Source of the DNA: Odiellus spinosus
Lineage: Eukaryota; Arthropoda; Arachnida; Opiliones; Phalangiidae
NCBI GenBank assembly: GCA_963920705.1
Contig: OY987236.1
Location: 12,882,190 to 12,946,189, forward strand
Direction: 5' to 3'
DNA length: 64,000 bases
Shown: positions 11,804-24,262 of the stretch, piece by piece
Layout of the letters: every line of letters starts with the position of its first letter
Numbering within the stretch: the stretch's first letter is position 1
Notes under the pieces: model-generated
What the model was told of the DNA's origin: nothing
Seen by the model: the letters and a program-made list of their open reading frames with translations, nothing else
Database searches by the model: none
Made by a program: the position numbers and the translations under genes

Positions 11804-14800
11804 ATTAGAGATGCCAAGCTATGACATTTCTTTATAAAGGGTAAAAAAAAATCATTGATTTTCTACAAAACCTATTTCACTATCTCTTTATTCCAGTTAA
11901 CCCATATCGGGAACGGTTATTAAATATTTAAAATAAGAGAATCCCACATTTCCTTTCAAAAATCGCTTCCCATTTACGCTGCGTGAGAGATGTATCAATA
12001 AAGGAGCCTTATAACCCCCTCCCCCTTCCAAAAACAAAAGTACAGGTGCATCGGCACGAATAACGAACGATCTATAGTTCAATCTTCAATCTAGGGTTCA
12101 ACCATAAATTCATACGTACTCGTTTTAAAGAGAAGTTGGGCAACGAATTACGCTTCAGCGTTTGCGTATTACGGCAACACGGAATTAGATTTTAGTACTC
12201 AGCAAGTACAAAGCTACAAGTTCCTCTTTATTTCTATGATCTCGTTTCTTAGGGAGAAACCAAATTTGCACGTGTTGAAAATACAAAACCGATTCTTAAA
12301 AGGAAGAGTCTTGTAAAAAAAATCACGTTTAAAGGGATAGTAAATTGAATATGAGGGTTGAGGAAATTACTGTACATGGAATTATTACTAGCTTTAACTT
12401 ATGGCCACCAGAGGTGGAAGTATTAGAAATTATCACGTGATCGACCAATAAAAAGGAAAGGGAAATAATTGTCCAATAAAAATTAAACAGAAGTAAATTG
12501 CCACGTTTGGAAAAATATCAGAATTGACACGCATCAAATTTTTCGATTCAATCGTAATTTAAAAGAAAAAAATTAATAAAATACAAATATACATTATGTT
12601 GAAAATGGCGAAATATTTTTCAACATACTATGAAAGTAGGCTTCACAAGGATCCGTGGATTATTTCTAATCTCGCCAAAACTATTGGATATAACTATTCA
12701 CGAGAGGAGGGAGTTAATCCTCGTTTAATATGTAGGACTTTAATATGTAGCCAACTTCAATCATCTTTGAACCGATTTTAGAATAATTGGATTGAAATTA
12801 AACAGGGTTCCTACAAAATTTTGAAAGTTAATTTCCCTGACCATTTCTAAATAATTTCCCTGACCATTTCTAAATAATTTCCCTTACCAATTTTAATATT
12901 TGACGTGAATTTATTCTTGGCAATTCCCACTTTTTATTTGACATTGTTTATCAATCAGGGTTGTTAGTGTACTCAGAATATGAAAAACTAATTGAAACCT
13001 TAGGCAAATAGTTTCAGTTTAAAATAAATATGTTACAATTAATTGGTCAATTACCAACCATAAACAGTTCCTTGACACGTACCAAAATATTTAATATCTC
13101 TGATCTATTTTCTCGGCTCATTTTCAAATTCCCTGACCTTTGGGGGTCAATTTCCAAATTCCCTGATTTTTCCAGACCTTTGGGGGACAATTTCCAAATT
13201 CCCTCACTTTTACAGGTTTTCCAAGTCGTGTATGAACGTAACGGACCCTGTTTAAGTTCTCCGTGAACTCTACTCCTATACCGTGAGAATTGTCCTTTAA
13301 GGAATATTTTTTACAAAAGAATAAAGCCTACATAGAGGTGTTTAGTTTTACAATTCTGTTTCCCCGGTACAATTTCGCTACCTCAAACAAGACGAACGAG
13401 AGTTGCGTGGTAATATTTTAACATTCATCAAGCAAGCTATAGTTTATAACACACAAAGCATCCAGCCACGTATAAATCGGCTTTTTTTCCAAAATTCAGG
13501 AAAAGCTGCAATGCACGAGAAGCTTTGCTATTTGCCTCACTGCACTGGCTTCTACTCTTCACTCCCCCCTCCACCAAATCCCGCGTAAAAGAGAAAGCAA
13601 GGGGCAGGGGGAAGTATTAAGCGTAAAAGTGGACGTGAGGGGTAAGAGAGGTAATCCGAAAAGAGAGGGGAGGGGGGCGAAGAAGGGAGGAAAAGGAAAA
13701 CTTTGATCAAAACCGGGAAGGGGGGAAGAGTCCATTTTCACCCATCAGAGGGTGGCGGAAGCAATTACGCAATTCCCATGAGAAAAAAAAACGGGGTACA
13801 AATTTTGATACAAAAAAAAACAACACGATAAACTAGGCCTAACCTATTACTTCTCAAAAACGAGAATTTCCCTGAGACTAGCTTTAATTAAAATTTTGTC
13901 ATTTATAAATCCCACACCTGACTTTTATCGTATATATTGATCACACCACCTACGTATCAAAAGTTTCATAAATTTGGCGCGATCAAGAATATTATCAGTT
14001 CCCGTAAAGTCAACGAGAAGCCTGTGTACAGTACAGTACGCGCACTTTTGATAGTGCAGACATCAACCAAATACATTATCAAAGGTATAAGTTATCATAC
14101 ACGGTGAATTTTATAACAAATTTTCCTACATTTAAAATAAAATGGCATGTAATCGACACTCATGGAGAATAAGAGTTACGGTGCAAACAATATCAACTCT
14201 AAATACTTTTGAGAGTGTTCAAAATAAACGCGTTAATTTTAAAGAAACAAAAAACTTTGACGGCTCAATTTGTAGTTGCTAAAATTATAAAATACGCTGA
14301 ATATTTTTGGTATATTTTGGATACAAGTATAATGTAGCGCGGGAAAAATAACAGCGTTAGGCTTAGGCCTAGGTCGATATTTTTATATCTCTAGATTATG
14401 TTCATGTTTGAAATAAAAGGCGTTGATAGCGACGGTTGCATGGTCTATACCCGTTTCATTTTTTGGTCATATCGAGACTCGATATATAATTATACCCTAC
14501 TTTCTTTCATTTACGTTTTTATACACGAATACGATGCCGAAAGAAAAAATAGGCCTACACTTACTCGAACAATAAAACGATAGACACAAGCCGGCTACTA
14601 TAGTAACATAAATTACGATTCATTTGAAGATACAAATATTCTTACTTGTATCGGTTGACAAAGCATCCGTCTTGAAGGGTGAACTTTTGTAGGTGGCGAA
14701 AACGAAGAATGTCTTTCGGAGATCCAACAAAAAGAAGCCGCCGTTCAACAACCGACGTCCTTTCACTAGCACATCACAATCCGACTGAGAGGCAGACTGT

Positions 14801-16581
14801 AAGCGCGCGCGCGGTCTTGGTAAATTTTTCTATGTGGAGAAATGACCCCGAGGTCACGTGTCGACGATGTCGCTTTCGCCGATATATTAACACTAGTGTG
14901 AAAACGAAATCATTAAGAAAAAAGTTGAAAACAATGCTAATAAAATTCTTACGTATATTTCATTTTGTTGCTTTTTTTAGACAAGAGTGGAAAAGATATT
15001 CCAATTTAATCAATTCCCAGGACCTATTAACATATAAATTATGTCATATTATATTTATGTTTCGTTTTGATGCTTTATTTGTTATGATTATACTGTATTT
15101 AATTATGTTGCTTTATATATATTATGATTATATTTAATTATGTTGCTTTATATATATTATGATTATATTTAATTATGATGCTGTGTATAGTATGGTTTTA
15201 TTTAATTATGATACTTTAATACGTTTTATATCAAGAAAAGAAAGATATCATTTCTTGATATTAAGCTTCTTTATTGATTACAATTGGAAAATATATTATA
15301 CTACTTTATAGATTATTGTTATATGCAGATTATAGTCCTTTATAGACTATAGCTCTTAATTCATGCACAATTATATACGACTACGCTATTTTTTATGGAA
15401 CAAAATGAGTTTGTTCAAGCGTGTTTGTATTTTACCTAGCCTTACCTTGGTTTAAATAGCAAGTTATTTGACTTTTTTCTCTCTCGTCGTTTGGAATTAT
15501 GCTGTTTTGATTAGTATGTTAGTGCGTGTTGATAAATAAACAGATTGTTTGACTCATAATTGAAAATTTTTATCCTTTAGTTCCCTCCACTATTCGTTTT
15601 CTCCGAATCCTTGAAATCCGAAAAAATATTTTAAACTTTCAAATGTGGTTAAATCAAATTTATTATCTCAAAAATTACCTCAGTTTTGCCATAGATACAT
15701 TTATATTTAGCTTGAAAATAGTTAAAACATATTTGAATGGGCTCCGTGTCGCCATCTACAATAAATTATTTTCATAGCCTAAATTCGAAACGAGCCCAGT
15801 AACGCCATCTATACATTTGTTTTTCTAAATATTTTCTAGGTCTATCATTGGTTAATATGACGTGACTGATAGTTCCCAGCTATGATTGGTTAGAAAAGTG
15901 TTCCCCTTCTAAAGTGTTTCCCAATTTTTTTTTCTTTTTGTGTATCATGTAAGGTTCGATTCAGTGCTGCATACCGAAGACACCGCTTCCCTAGAAAATA
16001 CATTGAACATAGAAACCGGACGCTTCGGTATGTGTCGCTGAACATGGGAAACGTTTTCTGTCTTCGCATCGTCATTATGATTTGGGAATAACGCAGTGCT
16101 AGCAGTTTCACTGCCCCTAATAAATTCGTTTCAAACGTTTAATCGTTTTTTATATTTATGCAAACTTGTATGCTTACAGTTTTGTAGACATTGAAAAAGA
16201 GCGCCAAGAGTTTGAATACGGGGGGGGGGGGGGGGATTATATGAGGTTTATAGGTCCTAAAAGCGGAAATAGAGGAGGGTCGTATGGAGAGCCGTTTCGG
16301 GATTGGCTGTCTTACTTGTCCACACAGTCCACTATTCAGTAGTCATAGAGAGCCTGTGATTGAACAAAATTTCCGGTTTTTGGTCCTTTTGGAAAGCGGA
16401 AGATGCGTGGATGCTAGGCTGCGCAGCTTTTTGTGAGACGCCATAAATTTTAGGGTCAATCAAAAGCAATGAGTTTCTGGATTTTGGGTTAAAGCCCAGT
16501 TTCTTTTTGTAATTTTATTAGTTAACCTTGAAATTTAGTCCAAGATTCGCTAAAATAGCAATTTAAAGTTTATTAAAAATT
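11804..16581. other. Non-coding; decayed repeats and purine tract
   Basis: Contents are short imperfect repeats of TTTCCCTGACCATTTCTAAA (12825-12890) and of CAATTTCCAAATTCCCT (13120-13205), a purine-rich tract at 13587-13735, a small inverted repeat (GTGCTGCATACCGAAG against CTTCGGTATGTGTCGC, about 15965-16043) and a run of 16 G at 16220-16235. An open frame at 14679-15137 begins with GTG and reads into AT-rich low-complexity sequence, so I do not call it a gene. Confidence 0.45.
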
Positions 16582-19500
16582 ATGGGGAAACGTCGTAGGT
16601 GAGTAGTTGTTTCATTACACCAATATTTTTAGCATTATGTTTCTGGTAAATAATGAAACGCGTCGTTTGGCACAGGGCACCAAGAAAAAGAGGCCTGACC
16701 AATGAAAATAGTAGTAAAAGAGAAGGTCAATCTAATCTTCAAGGTCATGACGCAAACTCAGAAATTACCCAAATTTTGGATAGGATTAAAACTGAACCTC
16801 TCGAAAAACATTTTGATGTTGTAAATAAAACAAATGGTAAATTAGATGAAGAAAGTTCTGGATTGAATCGAGTAGAATCTGGGAAACAAGAATTTTTAAT
16901 TAATTTCAAACAAGAAGATGATGTGAAGATCTCAGCAAGAAAAAGGAGAAAAAAGTCCATGTGGTCCCAAGGGGTTGTACCCAAAAAGAAAAAGAAAAGT
17001 TCAATGGTAACCAAGGATATTTCAAAAAACAGTTTGTTCCTTCAGACTCCAGAAGTAACAGATCTTGTTACACAAATTCAGCCTCAGGAATTTTCAACAG
17101 TTGGAGCAGATCCTTATACGCCCATTCAGTCTCTGGAAATTCCAGCAGATGCTGTAGACCCTGACACACCCACTCAGACTTGTTCATTTTTACCCGCAAC
17201 TCCAAAAAAACAAACTTCATCTCATAAAAAAAATAAACCAGGGGCAAGAAAGTCTGTAAAAAACAAAGAGAGAACTATCAAATCTATTAAGAATGAAGGG
17301 AGAGCTATCAAATCTACTAAAAATGAAGGGAAAACTATCAAATCTAGCAAAAAAACTGATTTAAATATCCAAACAGAGGAAACTATCAAATCTAGTAAAA
17401 AACCTGATATGAATATCCAAGCAGGGGAAACTATCAAAGCTAGGAAAAAACCTGATTTGAATATCAAAACAGGGGAAACTATCAAATCTAGGAATACTCG
17501 AGCAAGACCAAATAAGTTTAACCATGATTCAAACATTGATAAACCCCTTTTAAACAAATCTGTACCCAGACCTAAGAATAAATTGGTTAAATCTCATAAA
17601 CCGGTTAAAAGCGCTAAGACTACTGAAAACTTACCCGTAGAAGGTGTAAGTACGACTATAGATGAACTTGGAAGAATGGACTTTGAAATTCCTAAACCTA
17701 TGACTGATGTTGAAACTGAAAGGGAAAATGCGATTCTCATCACTTTGAATAAAGAACATTTAGATGATGAAATATTTGAAGATAATGATGCTCTGAATAT
17801 CGTGAATAGTCTGGCCAATGAACTTCCTGAAGAAGAGGTGGTTGAAAGGTCATTCGTTGGTTTAAAAACTGTCAGAAATATTGTTGAAGACCGTGAACTC
17901 ATTGTTGTAATGTCCAAGTTGAGCCAAGAAGAGATTGAAAAGTGGACCCGAAGACACTGCATTCCTACACCACGATTGTTGGATGACAATTTCTTTGATT
18001 CGTCCTTGATCATGAGTAGCAGCGAAGATTCTTGTTCCACCCCTCCTGAGCCAATAGACCCCGATTTCAATCCTTACGCCAAAATAAGTGCTCAGGCTGA
18101 AATCGCTTACTATTCTGTCAGGAAAAGAAAAGCGAAGAAAAAAACCAAAAATAAGCTTCTAATTAAGAACGTAAAAAGTCTGGCATCAAAAAGCAAAGCA
18201 ATAAATTTAAATGAAAACCAGCCAGAAGATAAGAAAGAGGATGATGAGTCAATTTTAGATGGTTTATTACAAATACCAGTTGAACCTGAGGATGGTGCAT
18301 TAGTTGCAACACAGTTATCAACTTTTTCCAAACCTAATTTCAAGAATGGCAAACCCATAATACCAAAACTAGTTTTAAAAAAGAAATTGGCCAAAGACCC
18401 AGTAAAAGTTCCTCGGACTTTACCTACACCTATTTTGCCTAAAGAAAATCCGTCTCAGGTAACTCCACCTGATCCTCTTCAAAATGAAAAGGCAAGAAAC
18501 CAAAAGCCAAAGAAATCCAAAAAGTTGCTGGTCAAAAACCCATCACCTCCAAAAATACTGCCAAAATGTTCAGGATCAAAGTTTATGGCTTTGATGAGTC
18601 TAGATTACTTAAGCCCAAAAGGAAAGAAGCCTAAAAAAAAGAGGACAATATCACTCGCGCCAGCGACACAATTTGTTACTGTAGAAAATACTACTTTGCC
18701 ATCACTCACACCTTCGAAAGCCAAAACTCCACAGTCGTACACTAAATCTGGTGAAGATGAAAGTATTTTGCCATTGAGTGTAACTCCAATAGTTAATTCG
18801 CAGCAATCATTGCTCAAACCAGCTGAAGGTTTAGATGATGATGTCCAAATCATAGCTTGCGTTCCAAAACCAAAGCCTAAACCAGTGTTTGAAATTGATT
18901 TAACTGAGGATTTGGTTAGTTCACCGGCTAAAATAAGTTATCCTCTTAACAAGCCCTTGGATTTTGAACCTCGAAACCCATCTGAAGCCTTATTTGGTCA
19001 ACCAATGGTGGAACAACCGGGAAGGTCTAATGCTACGAGTAAAACTAGACCTCAAGCTTCAGTTAGACCACAAGCTTCGGTGAAACCACAAACCTGTGTT
19101 AGACCGCTGTTATCAAACTCTTCCCCTAACTCAAGGAATCCAGTCTCAGTTGTACCAACGAAAGATTACTCAGCCGTTGTCAATGTTGATGGAAAAATTT
19201 TAATCATACCCTTGGAAGCTTTAATGAACCAACAAAGAAACATGGTCATATCCAATACACTTGCTGGACTAACAGCGAATCAAAGTAGCTCTTTATCCAT
19301 GGCTAATTTAATCTCTGAGCAATCTGGTTTACCTAAACAAATGACGCAATTAGCTCAATCAAAGCCCATCGATCCTAGTACAATGCCAGTTATTGTACCA
19401 AACTCTGTCATAACAATCAGTACAAGTCTTCAGTCACAACAATCAACTGCTATTGCTGGGCATTCTAAAGAAAGGTCAAACTTTATAGTGCCGAAAGCTA

Positions 19501-22500
19501 AAAGAGCTAGTTTTGCAAACAAAAGTCAAGAGCAAATCTCTGAAATTCATATACCAGATCATTATCCAATACCAGAAGATACATATGATTTGTTAGAAGC
19601 AGTCTCGAGAACGACTTCAGAGAGTTCTCCAACTGTAGTCACAAGCTCGGGTATCTCCGCAATTACAAAATCTGGGCTTACGTCAACACTATCAGCATTA
19701 CTGAACACAATGTCATCAACTATCAGAAAGGCACGAACAGCTATACCAACAAGTTCCTCTCAAGCTAATTTTAGTACAGAAACAGTTTCATCAGTAATAT
19801 CCACGACTAGTTCACTAAAATCGGTAATGACCACTTGCCGTTCTCAACCCAATTCTTTGACATCAAATTCAATCAAATCCATGATGAGTCAAGCTGGTCT
19901 CGCTTCGACGAGTCAAGCTAGTCTCGCTTCGACGAGTCAAGCTAGTCTCGCTTCGACGAGTCAAGCTAGTCTCGCTTCGACGAGTCAAGCTAGTCTCGCT
20001 TCGACGAGTCAAGGTGGTCTCGCTTCGACGAGTCAAGGTGGTCTCGCTTCGACGAGTCAAGGTGGTCTCGCTTCGACGAGTCAAGGAGGTCTCGCTTCGA
20101 CGAGTCAAGGAGGTCTCGCTTCGACGAGTCAAAGAGGTCTCCCTTCGACGAGTCAAGGAGGTCTCCCTTCGACGAGTCAAGGAGGTCTCCCTTCGAGGAG
20201 TCAAGGAGGTCTCCCTTCGAGGAGTCAAGGAGGTCTCCCTTCGAGGAGTCAAGGAGGTCTCCCTTCGAGGAGTCAAGGAGGTCTCCTTTCCACGAGTCAA
20301 GGAGATCTCGCATTGACGAGTCAAAATGGTCTCTCTTCGACGAGTCAAGGAGATCTCGCATTGACGAGTCAAAATGGTCTCTCTTCGACGAGTCAAAGTG
20401 GTCTCTCTTCGACGAGTCAAAGTGGTCTCTCTTCGACGAGTCAAAGTGGTCTCTCTTCGACGAGTCAAAGTGGTCTCTCTTCGACGAGTCAAAGTGGTCT
20501 CTCTTCGACGAGTCAAAGTGGTCTCTCTTCGACGAGTCAAAGTGGTCTCTCTTCGACGAGTCAAAGTGGTCTCTCTTCGACGAGTCAAAGTGGTCTCTCT
20601 TCGACGAGTCAAAGTGGTCTCTCTTCGACGAGTCAAAGTGGTCTCTCTTCGACGAGTCAAAGTGGTCTCTCTTCGACGAGTCAAAGTGGTCTCTCTTCGA
20701 CGAGTCAAAGTGGTCTCTCTTCGACGAGTCAAAGTGGTCTCTCTTCGACGAGTCAAAGTGGTCTCGCTTCGACGAGTCAAAGTGGTCTCGCTTCGACGAG
20801 TCAAAGTGGTCTCGCTTCGACGAGTCAAAGTGGTCTCGCTTCGACGAGTCAAAGTGGTCTCGCTTCGACGAGTCAAAGTGGTCTCGCTTCGACGAGTCAA
20901 AGTGGTCTCGCTTCGACGAGTCAAAGTGGTCTCGCTTCGACGAGTCAAAGTGGTCTCGCTTCGACGAGTCAAAGTGGTCTCGCTTCGACGAGTCAAAGTG
21001 GTCTCGCTTCGACGAGTCAAGGTGGTCTCGCATCGACGAGTCAAGGTGGTCTCGCATCGACGAGTCAAGGTGGTCTCGCATCGACGAGTCAAGGTGGTCT
21101 CGCATCGACGAGTCAAGGTGGTCTCGCATCGACGAGTCAAGGTGGTCTCGCATCGACGAGTCAAGGTGGTCTCGCATCGACGAGTCAAGGTGGTCTCGCA
21201 TCGACGAGTCAAGGTGGTCTCGCATCGACGAGTCAAGGTGGTCTCGCATCGACGAGTCAAGGTGGTCTCGCATCGACGAGTCAAGGTGGTCTCGCATCGA
21301 CGAGTCAAGGTGGTCTCGCATCGACGAGTCAAGGTGGTCTCGCATCGACGAGTAAGGCTGGTCAATCTTCAACATGTATTACAACCACAATTGTTTCATC
21401 CTCTTCCACTAAATCTCAAACCATTCCACCTAAACAACCACCAACAACAACAGTGGTGCCATCTACTTTCACAAATACCCTAACTGCGCCTACATTATCA
21501 TTAGACAAATCTTCAAGCCCAAAGTCCCAAAATTTTACATCTCCAGCAACAACTTCTGGAGTGCACAAAGGCTTGCCATTAATGATACCAACACCTGGCT
21601 TTGGCAAAGTAACAAACGTGTCAATGCCATTCAGTCTAGTGAATTTAACACAGAAAGGGCCTGGCATAGGTATACTGATACCCACCAGTAATTCTTTTCA
21701 AAACCATTCACCACCACTCCTGATGTCTTTAACACCTACACTTTCCACTTCTACGGCAACTTTAGCCTCAAATAATGAAGTTGTGACTGGGTTTAAAACT
21801 ATCACAACGGATTCCGACGTATTTGGTAGCTCAAATACTTGTACAACATCAAAACCTGGTACTATTTCAGCTAATGTAGTTCACTCTGTCAATAACACTG
21901 CTAGGCAAAAACTTCTACCAAAGTTTATCCCAAGAGGAAGTACAGTGAATCAACCACCGTTTTTGAACTACACTGGACAAAGCGTTAATTCCATAACAGT
22001 CAACAGACCAGGAGGCAACCCCCAGAATTTTTTCTTATCTAGATTTAGAACTGCACCAAGAATTATTTCGAAAAAATCCATAATGGCTTCTGAACCCAGA
22101 TGCGCTACTATACCAGATATAGTGGTAACCCGACCTCATAATGTAAATTCGACCACCAAAACCTCCTCTTCCAAAAACACCAAGGTTTCAGCTTCATTTG
22201 TACCGGTACCCTCGTCTGAAGGATCAAGCTCCCGCATTGAGATATTAAATAAGAGTAAAGTTCAAGGATTACCAGCAATAACTGCGGTGAAGAAGAATGA
22301 TGGCCCCATATTTTCTGGGAGTGCTAACCCTATGAAAATAAAAGATTTGCTTAACACCCAGCCTAAGCTGAAACCAGCTGTAATTGATTTGACAAAACAA
22401 CCTGAAGGTTTTCTAACTAATTTAATCAAAACGTCACTGCCTGTCGCCCAAACTGTAGAGAGTGCAGCTTCAACTTTGTCAATTTTAGCTGCCAACATAT

Positions 22501-23732
22501 CAAAATCAGATAACAAATCTGTCTCAGCCAAAGAACAACATATTGGACAGCAGAGACGCGTCGTATCCAACTTTTCAAATTCTAACAAAGAAGTAATAAC
22601 TATCGTCGATAATGAAACAACTAATAAAAATATAAACAATGAAAGATCTTCTACCTTCTCTGTAGTTAAAAATATATTGGGTGGGGCTATCTTTAACCAC
22701 AATCTTATGCTGCAGAAACAACAGCCAAAAATGACACAGTCTAATCCTTGCGCAATTTCTCCCAAAAATCCCTTGGAAATCTCTTCTACTAACCAAAGCC
22801 TAAGATTTACAAACAGTACACCAGCAAGAATAGCACCAATAATTCCTCACATTGGTTTACAAAACCCCATACTCGCCAGGCAGCTTCAATTACCTCCCAC
22901 TACCCAACAAGGGCCTTCTAAACTAAACACCCAGACTCAACTGCCACAACCAGTCGCTATAAACTCTCAAGAACTATTTCAACCAGTTCAAATGCTACCT
23001 AATCAGGATAATAAGCAAACTCTCCCTCAAAATTGTTCCAAGCCAACCTATTTTATTGCCACAAATCCTACTACCGGGCAACCAATAGCAGTGTCTGTAA
23101 GTGAAACTTCTGCCGAGCGATCTCAAATCGTTTTTAAAGCCACCATGGAGGGAGGTAAACGAGTATTACAACCATTTCTGGTTTCAGCAAATCCAAATTC
23201 TTCACCTCAAGTTGTAGTTGAAGAGCAAAGTTTTATTATACCTCAGAAACCACTGCAAGCTGCGAATACTGAGAAAGTTTTATCCCCGGTTAAACAACAT
23301 AAACCCCAAGAACCGATTCCCTTTGCCCTAACAAACAGCGTTCCTCAGCCTATGGCAACATCTTACAGTTCAAGCGTTGGAACTTCTCCATCCTTTAAAC
23401 ATCAGCTTAAAGAGTCCAGAGTCGTTACGACCAAAACTCCAAACGTTATATCTAATCAACATACGAGTGAATTACCAATTAAAATTACCAGCGTTTTTTC
23501 AACTCGATCTATTAATTATAATGATGAAAATCCTGACTACCAAATGATAAATAATTTAAATCCCCCTTCGAAACAAGATTCTGAGTTAGACAACGCGCTT
23601 AAAAAATTATCCATGCGAGGCATTCAATTAAGCTACAGGCCAAATGAATATCTTAATCAGCCTATTTCAGAGCCTGAAATAAAATTTCCCGCAGGCTTAT
23701 CTGTAACTTGTAGAGAGGAGCCTTTGGATTAG
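16582..23732 (+). CDS. Very large basic Ser/Thr-rich protein with octapeptide array
   Basis: Family not recognised. Preferred model: exon 1 at 16582-16598 (MGKRR) with a consensus donor AG|GTGAGT, a 77-bp intron, then exon 2 at 16676-23732, giving 2,357 aa. The alternative is an unspliced start at 16653 (2,359 aa; residue numbers below use it). Lysine/arginine clusters near residues 95-115 resemble nuclear localisation signals. IKTEP (about 45) and FKQE (about 87) fit the sumoylation consensus. Acid-flanked VQIIACV (about 731) and EIDLTED (about 747), plus VIDLTKQ (about 1909), resemble SUMO-interacting motifs. Residues 1081-1568 are 61 octapeptides of the GGLASTSQ type. The rest is low-complexity S/T/P/Q/N. 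I see no zinc finger, helicase or kinase motif, signal peptide or membrane segment. A nuclear regulatory role is inference. An AATAAA follows at 24149. Confidence 0.8.
17263..17499 (+). repeat. Coding repeat, lysine-rich TIKS motif
   Basis: Inside the large gene, six diverged units share the core TIKS(I/T/S)K(N/K), for example RTIKSIKNEG, KTIKSSKKTD and ETIKARKKPD. The later units are 19 residues long and add DLNIQTGE-like spacers. It is a basic segment, more degenerate than the octapeptide array downstream. Confidence 0.75.
19893..21356 (+). repeat. 24-bp coding minisatellite, 61 copies
   Basis: 1,464 bp divide exactly into 61 units of 24 bp, each encoding eight residues. By eye the order is AGLASTSQ x1, ASLASTSQ x4, GGLASTSQ x5, RGLPSTSQ x1, GGLPSTSQ x1, GGLPSRSQ x4, GGLLSTSQ x1, two alternating GDLALTSQ/NGLSSTSQ pairs, SGLSSTSQ x15, SGLASTSQ x11 and GGLASTSQ x14 (the last ends SK). 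Blocks of identical units mean recent amplification. The unit lacks stops in the other sense frame and in two antisense frames over most of the array, which produces long spurious open frames. Confidence 0.95.
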
Positions 23733-24148
23733 AAAAATTCCCCATATAATATAGTTGTATCGTAGATAAATAATTGAACGCTTCCTGGATATACCACTAC
23801 AGCATTCTTATTCTATCAGAACGCAGCATTTCAAAGCGCTATAATGTTTTTGTTTTACATTTTATGGTGGATTATGAACTAGTTTCAATTTTTTTCCTCA
23901 GATCCTACATCGTTAGATCGAACTAGTAGTTATGGAATAGATGGGTAGTTTTTAAGGTAGTGCTATGTTCAGGAAACATTCGGTTATGTTTCCAAGTATG
24001 GTAATTTCAAGATAAAACTCTTGTATATATTTTAATTATTTCATTGCAATTTCTTATTATTTTTCCAAGAATGGAAATTTTAAGATATCTGTTTATATTT
24101 CTGTCAATTGAATTTTAATTTTATAAAAATCTGTAAAATCTGTTTTAC

Positions 24149-24154
24149 AATAAA
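24149..24154 (+). terminator. Polyadenylation signal of the large gene
   Basis: AATAAA, 417 bp after the stop codon, is the first canonical hexamer downstream on this strand and is followed by T-rich sequence. Confidence 0.6.
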
Positions 24155-24235
24155 CTTTCTGAAATCTAAAATTTCTTTCGTTTTTTTTTCACTTATATTT
24201 GAAGATGAAAGTACAAACATTTTAATCATAAATGA

Positions 24236-24241
24236 TTTATT
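24236..24241 (-). terminator. Polyadenylation signal of the RRP15-like gene
   Basis: AATAAA on the - strand, only 22 bp after the stop codon, implies a very short 3' UTR. Confidence 0.6.
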
Positions 24242-24262
24242 TCCTTTCCAAAAAGGTCCAAT

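Larger units (their letters stand above)
23733..24262. other. Convergent intergenic region and 3' UTRs
   Basis: 530 bp between the stop codons of the large + strand gene and the RRP15-like - strand gene. It is AT-rich and holds polyadenylation signals for both genes, with nothing else recognisable. Confidence 0.6.

Noticed and set aside
14679-15137. 152-codon open frame
   Set aside because: It begins with GTG, its second half is TA-rich tandem sequence, and it shows no domain or splice structure. A cryptic first exon cannot be ruled out.
16220-16235. Run of 16 G as a possible G-quadruplex promoter of the large gene
   Set aside because: It is a simple homopolymer 350 bp upstream with no further G-tract pattern, so nothing beyond slippage is supported.
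19893-21356. A CRISPR-like array
   Set aside because: The 24-bp units are contiguous with no unique spacers, and lie inside a coding frame of a eukaryotic gene.
19869-21375. Antisense open frames of 498 and 461 codons and an alternative + strand frame of 369 codons
   Set aside because: They coincide exactly with the 24-bp array, whose unit happens to lack stops in those frames, and have no composition, start or splice context beyond the repeat.
16745-22796. Reverse-strand open frames across the large gene (for example 17594-18070 and 22262-22765)
   Set aside because: They are shadows of an AT-rich coding sequence: the sense frame is continuous over 7 kb and these show hydrophobic, low-complexity translations only.
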